NCBI GenBank assembly: GCA_900554715.1
Contig: USIN01000057.1
Location: forward strand, 1 to 9,273
Source: an uncultured Bacteroidales bacterium
Lineage (GTDB): Bacteria; Bacteroidota; Bacteroidia; Bacteroidales; Muribaculaceae
Reading direction: 5' to 3'
Length of the DNA stretch: 9,273 bases
Shown piece by piece: positions 6,878 to 9,273 of the stretch. The notes under the pieces were generated by a model. That model ran no database searches. It was not told the origin of the DNA and was given only the letters and a program-made list of their open reading frames with translations. The position numbers and the translations under genes were made by a program. Every line of letters starts with the position of its first letter. Position 1 is the first letter of the stretch.

Positions 6878-7561
6878 ATGGATATTACTTTAGATGTTGT
6901 TGAAGCGAGAAGATCGGTCAGGCGATATGAGCCGCGGCCGATTGAGTCAGATAAGATTGCCCGCCTGCGAGAGCTGACTGCCGGGGCAAATGCGGAGGCC
7001 GCAGGTCTGGCTCTGCAGCTCGTCACTGACGAGCCGGATGCTTTCGGCAAGTCGTTCTTAGCGCATTACGGTCATTTCAAAAACGTGCGCAATTATATCG
7101 CGGTCGTGGCGCCGGACACTGCCGAGGGCGGCATCGCCGCAGGCCGGCATGGCGAGAAAATCGTTCTCGAGGCTAAGGCAATGGGACTCGACAGTTGCTG
7201 GGTTGGGCTGACTTTCAAACGCGGCAAGGTGCCCGTCGACATCGCTGCCGGCATGAAGCTTCACGCCGTCATCGCTCTCGGTTATGGCGCCGAAACGCCC
7301 CGGGCGCATAAAAGTAAAAAGCCCGCTGATGTCAGCGAGGGCTATGGCGGGGATAACGTGGCTTTTGACCGCGGCGTAGACTGTGCGCTGTTGGCTCCGA
7401 CGGCTCTGAACCGTCAGAATTTCAGATTCGTCCTCGGCAGTGACGGCACGGTGACGGCGACGGCGAAACGACGCGCCTATGCGGCGCTCGACCTTGGCAT
7501 CGCCGTCTTTCACTTTGAGCTTGCTTCTGGGCTGAAAGTCAGCCGAATGTCTATTTCATAA
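6878..7561 (+). CDS. Nitroreductase-family flavoprotein (TM1586-like)
   Basis: The 227 residues fit the FMN-dependent nitroreductase fold, probably the TM1586-type subfamily in which a second half repeats the layout of the first. RRSVRRYEPRPI (11-22) is the usual N-terminal FMN-phosphate contact. GEKIVLEAKAMGLDSCWVG (92-110) is the conserved helix and strand around the flavin. LAPTALNRQNFRF (172-184) resembles the S-P-t-x-x-N-x-Q-p motif of nitroreductases, and ALDLGIAVFHFELAS (203-217) is the closing helix. The enzyme should be cytoplasmic and use NAD(P)H, but the substrate cannot be told. It is the only plus-strand gene in the window. Its 3' end overlaps the convergent DUF486 gene by 11 bp. 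The ATG at 6878 is chosen because family similarity begins immediately after it. Confidence 0.85.
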   Translation: MDITLDVVEARRSVRRYEPRPIESDKIARLRELTAGANAEAAGLALQLVTDEPDAFGKSFLAHYGHFKNVRNYIAVVAPDTAEGGIAAGRHGEKIVLEAKAMGLDSCWVGLTFKRGKVPVDIAAGMKLHAVIALGYGAETPRAHKSKKPADVSEGYGGDNVAFDRGVDCALLAPTALNRQNFRFVLGSDGTVTATAKRRAYAALDLGIAVFHFELASGLKVSRMSIS

Positions 7562-7922
7562 AGACGAAATAGACGGCGAGTATCAGGCAGGCGAAGGCGG
7601 CGAAATGGTTCCACTGCAGCGATTCGCCTTTGAAGAAGACCACAGTGAAGAGGGTGAAGATGACAAGCGTTATCACTTCCTGGATGACTTTGAGCTGCAT
7701 CAGCGAGAATGTGCCGCCGTTGCCCGTGAACCCTATGCGGTTGGCCGGCACCTGGAAACAGTATTCGGCCAAAGCTATTCCCCACGACAGCAGGATGATG
7801 GCATATAACGGCGTATTGTCGCCTATGACTTTGAGCTGTTGGAGCTTGAGATGCCCATACCAGGCGAAAGTCATGAATATGTTTGCGATGACCAGCAGCA
7901 ATATAGTGAAGAACGCGTTCAT
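7551..7922 (-). CDS. DMT-like four-helix membrane protein, DUF486 family
   Basis: This 123-residue protein is almost entirely hydrophobic helices at about 2-21, 38-56, 79-97 and 105-122. It carries the motif ALAEYCFQVPANRIGFTGNGG (50-70), which I recognise as the signature of DUF486 proteins, small relatives of drug/metabolite transporters. It should sit in the inner membrane, and like other small four-helix transporters it may work as a dimer. The substrate is unknown. A TAATTTTG box lies 29 nt upstream, so it has its own promoter. Its 3' end overlaps the nitroreductase gene tail-to-tail. Confidence 0.88.
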   Translation of the reverse strand: MNAFFTILLLVIANIFMTFAWYGHLKLQQLKVIGDNTPLYAIILLSWGIALAEYCFQVPANRIGFTGNGGTFSLMQLKVIQEVITLVIFTLFTVVFFKGESLQWNHFAAFACLILAVYFVFMK

Positions 7923-7950
7923 TTTCGTACAGAGATATAAAAATTCGCGA

Positions 7951-7958
7951 CAAAATTA
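7951..7958 (-). promoter_or_regulatory. Promoter -7 box of the DUF486 gene
   Basis: The minus strand reads TAATTTTG, matching TAnnTTTG, 29 nt before the ATG at 7922. The -33 region (GTTTCG) is only a weak match to TTTG. Confidence 0.6.
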
Positions 7959-8002
7959 CTAAAACCCCGCGAAACAGGCAAAACCTTGCAAGATACTGTG
8001 AG

Positions 8003-8140
8003 AATTAAACATAAGGCATAAGTGCATAAGGACACAAGGTTTTTAGACAGGAGAACGGGAGGAACAGGAGAATTTTTCGACAGAAAGAACAGAGAAGTTT
8101 TAATTTTTTTCTTATGTTCTTATGATCTTGTGTTCTTAAA
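8003..8140. repeat. Inverted array of NNCAYAAG octamers, copy B
   Basis: The left arm has CATAAG at 8010, 8017 and 8025 and CACAAG at 8033, with steps of 7, 8 and 8. The right arm has the complement CTTATG, CTTATG, CTTGTG and CTTAAA at 8111, 8119, 8127 and 8135, all 8 nt apart. The arms enclose about 72 nt, much of it purine-rich (GGAGAACGGGAGGAACAGGA). The element starts GAATTAA (TTAA at 8005-8008) and ends TTCTTAA (TTAA at 8136-8139), as in copy A. Confidence 0.72.
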
Positions 8141-8174
8141 TCAGGCTTAGGGCGTATGCGTCTGGCGATATGGA

Positions 8175-8194
8175 ACAAGGGCTTCAGTCCTTGT
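8175..8194. repeat. GGCTTCAG-loop hairpin next to octamer array B
   Basis: ACAAGG (8175-8180) and CCTTGT (8189-8194) form a 6-bp perfect stem around GCTTCAGT. The core resembles the minus-strand hairpin at 6783-6796, and both sit about 20-35 bp after an octamer array. Confidence 0.5.
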
Positions 8195-8249
8195 AGTCAG
8201 GTGGTTATTGTAGGGCGGTGCCATGGCGCGTCCGCAGTTAGCAAGATTT

Positions 8250-8300
8250 CAGGCCTCCGGCCTGTCTGATAGTGGGTTAAATCGATGTCTTGCAGACATC
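8250..8300. repeat. Two perfect short hairpins in tandem
   Basis: CAGGCC-TCC-GGCCTG occupies 8250-8264, and GATGTCT-TGC-AGACATC occupies 8284-8300. Both have perfect arms and 3-nt loops, with 19 nt between them. Neither is followed by a T-run on either strand, so they are not obvious intrinsic terminators. Together with the hairpin at 8321-8354 they look like one repeat unit. Confidence 0.6.
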
Positions 8301-8320
8301 AGCCGAGGGGTTGACGCCTA

Positions 8321-8354
8321 CCGGGCACACCTCGCTACGCTTCGGTGTACCCGG
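8321..8354. repeat. Long hairpin just downstream of the RND pump stop codon
   Basis: CCGGGCACACC (8321-8331) and GGTGTACCCGG (8344-8354) pair over 11 positions, with one C-A mismatch on the plus strand that becomes a G-U pair on the minus strand. The stem is therefore strongest in RNA made from the pump gene, whose stop codon is 6 nt away. It may protect or delimit the 3' end of that mRNA. There is no U-tract. Confidence 0.55.
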
Positions 8355-8360
8355 TTATGG

Positions 8361-9273
8361 CTATTTGGAGTAGGTGCTATTCGTGCTGTCGGTCGAGTCG
8401 GAGTGTACGGGTTTGTCAGGCGCGGTCGGAGGGGCGGGAGTCTTGGACTTGTAGGCGAAGACGCGCGATAGGGTCTTTTCCTGGAAGCGCTGGAGGAGCT
8501 CCCAGAAGTTGGGGACGAAGAGGGTGCCGACGACGGCGTTGACGGCCATGCCGAAGACGACGGCGGTGCCGAGGCTGATGCGGCTCTCTGCGCCCGCGCC
8601 GGTGGCGAAGAGCATGGGCATGACGCCGAAGACAAAGGCAAGCGCTGTCATCATGATAGGACGGAATCGCACGTGTCCGGCATCGACGGCGGCCTGGCGT
8701 ATGGGCTGTCCGGCGCGGCGGTAGTCCATGGCATACTCGACGATGAGGATGGCGTTCTTGGCTGCCATGCCGAGAAGCAGGATGATGCCGATCTGGGTGT
8801 AGATGCTGATGCTTTGGTTCATGATCATACAGCCGAGGACTGTGCCGAGTATGGCGGTCGGGGTGGTGATGATGACGGCGACAGGGTCGGTCCATGACTC
8901 ATACTGGGCGGCGAGCACGAGCAGGGTGATGATTACGGCGAAGAGCAGGACGGTGGTGATGGTCGTGCCGGCCTGAGTCTCCTGATAGGCCTCGCCTGTC
9001 CACGCGAAGGAGTAGTTGTTGCCTCCGACGTCGTGAAGTATCTCTTCCATGGCTTCGATGGCCGCACTCGAGCTGACGTCTTTGGCGGCTGTGCCGGTGA
9101 CAGAGGCGGTGTTATACATGTTGTAGCGGTTTACTGACGCCTGACCCATGACGGGCTCTACTTTGGCGAAGACGCCGAAGCTGACCATCTCGCCGTCGGC
9201 GTTGCGGACGCTGAGGTCGAGCACGTCGCGCGGGTCGGCGCGCCGCGAGCCTTCGGCTCCGAGCAGCACTTCA
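8361..9273 (-). CDS. RND efflux pump permease, AcrB/HAE1 type, C-terminal part (cut by right edge)
   Basis: This is the last 303 residues of an inner-membrane proton-driven efflux pump that would work with a periplasmic adaptor and an outer-membrane channel. Numbering from the window edge, residues 1-103 are the end of the second periplasmic (porter) domain, including RNADGEMVSFGVFAKVEP (23-40). Five membrane helices follow at about 104-121, 131-150, 158-178, 207-224 and 235-255. LLLGMAAKNAILIVEYA (165-181) and RPIMMTALAFVFGVMPM (204-220) are signature sequences of HAE1 permeases. The protein ends in a polar tail rich in P, S, T and D. Adaptor and channel genes are not in the window, so the substrate class is unknown. 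It points the same way as the DUF486 gene but is 438 bp away, so they are probably separate units. Confidence 0.93.
   Translation of the reverse strand, partial: EVLLGAEGSRRADPRDVLDLSVRNADGEMVSFGVFAKVEPVMGQASVNRYNMYNTASVTGTAAKDVSSSAAIEAMEEILHDVGGNNYSFAWTGEAYQETQAGTTITTVLLFAVIITLLVLAAQYESWTDPVAVIITTPTAILGTVLGCMIMNQSISIYTQIGIILLLGMAAKNAILIVEYAMDYRRAGQPIRQAAVDAGHVRFRPIMMTALAFVFGVMPMLFATGAGAESRISLGTAVVFGMAVNAVVGTLFVPNFWELLQRFQEKTLSRVFAYKSKTPAPPTAPDKPVHSDSTDSTNSTYSK

Larger units (their letters stand above)
7923..8360. other. 438-bp repeat-rich gap between RND pump and DUF486 genes
   Basis: No credible gene was seen; short open frames here lack family features and cross hairpins. The gap holds the DUF486 promoter, octamer array B with a purine-rich loop (about 8047-8098), and four hairpins between 8175 and 8354. 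No good U-tract terminator follows the RND stop codon. Confidence 0.65.

Noticed and set aside
7510..7953. A 147-codon minus-strand frame overlapping the DUF486 gene
   Set aside because: It is a shadow in another frame. The frame at 7551-7922 carries the clear DUF486 signature and four membrane helices.
8223..8471. An 82-codon plus-strand open frame running through the hairpin cluster into the RND gene
   Set aside because: It crosses three hairpins and the antisense of the pump's tail, and has no recognisable features.

Overview
The window looks like a chromosomal segment from a member of the Bacteroidota, most likely a gut Bacteroidales close to Muribaculaceae. Four things point there. NusA, RimP and the IF-2 N-terminus read like Bacteroidales proteins. 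Several genes are preceded by the Bacteroidota -7 promoter box TAnnTTTG. No convincing Shine-Dalgarno sequences were seen. NusA is short and lacks the E. coli-type C-terminal repeats. The family-level placement is from memory and was not computed.

Left part (1-3282, minus strand): the translation/transcription operon rimP-nusA-infB. A TATCTTTG promoter box precedes rimP. It is followed by a leader hairpin with a U-tract, then rimP, nusA and the first 411 codons of infB, which runs off the left edge. Only the IF-2 N-terminal domain and its charged, low-complexity linker are visible; the GTPase domain lies outside.

Middle (3283-6562, minus strand): topA (DNA topoisomerase I) followed 2 bases later by an RluA-type pseudouridine synthase gene. 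The topA frame is broken near its 3' end. The N-terminal 590 codons and the C-terminal repeat region are in different frames. Adding one base would restore a protein of about 783 residues, so this is a real frameshift, a sequence error or a recoding site.

Right part (6563-9273): a 315-bp gap upstream of topA leads to a plus-strand nitroreductase of the TM1586-like type. It overlaps tail-to-tail by 11 bp with a minus-strand four-helix membrane protein (DUF486, DMT-like). A 438-bp gap then separates this from the C-terminal part of an AcrB-type RND efflux pump, which runs off the right edge.

The most unusual content is in the two gaps. Each carries an inverted array of NNCAYAAG octamers with an almost exact 8-nt period, bounded by TTAA, and then a GGCTTCAG-centred hairpin. 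The second gap adds three more strong hairpins in a row. These look like copies of dispersed intergenic repeats. No CRISPR array, tRNA, rRNA, transposase or defence gene was found.
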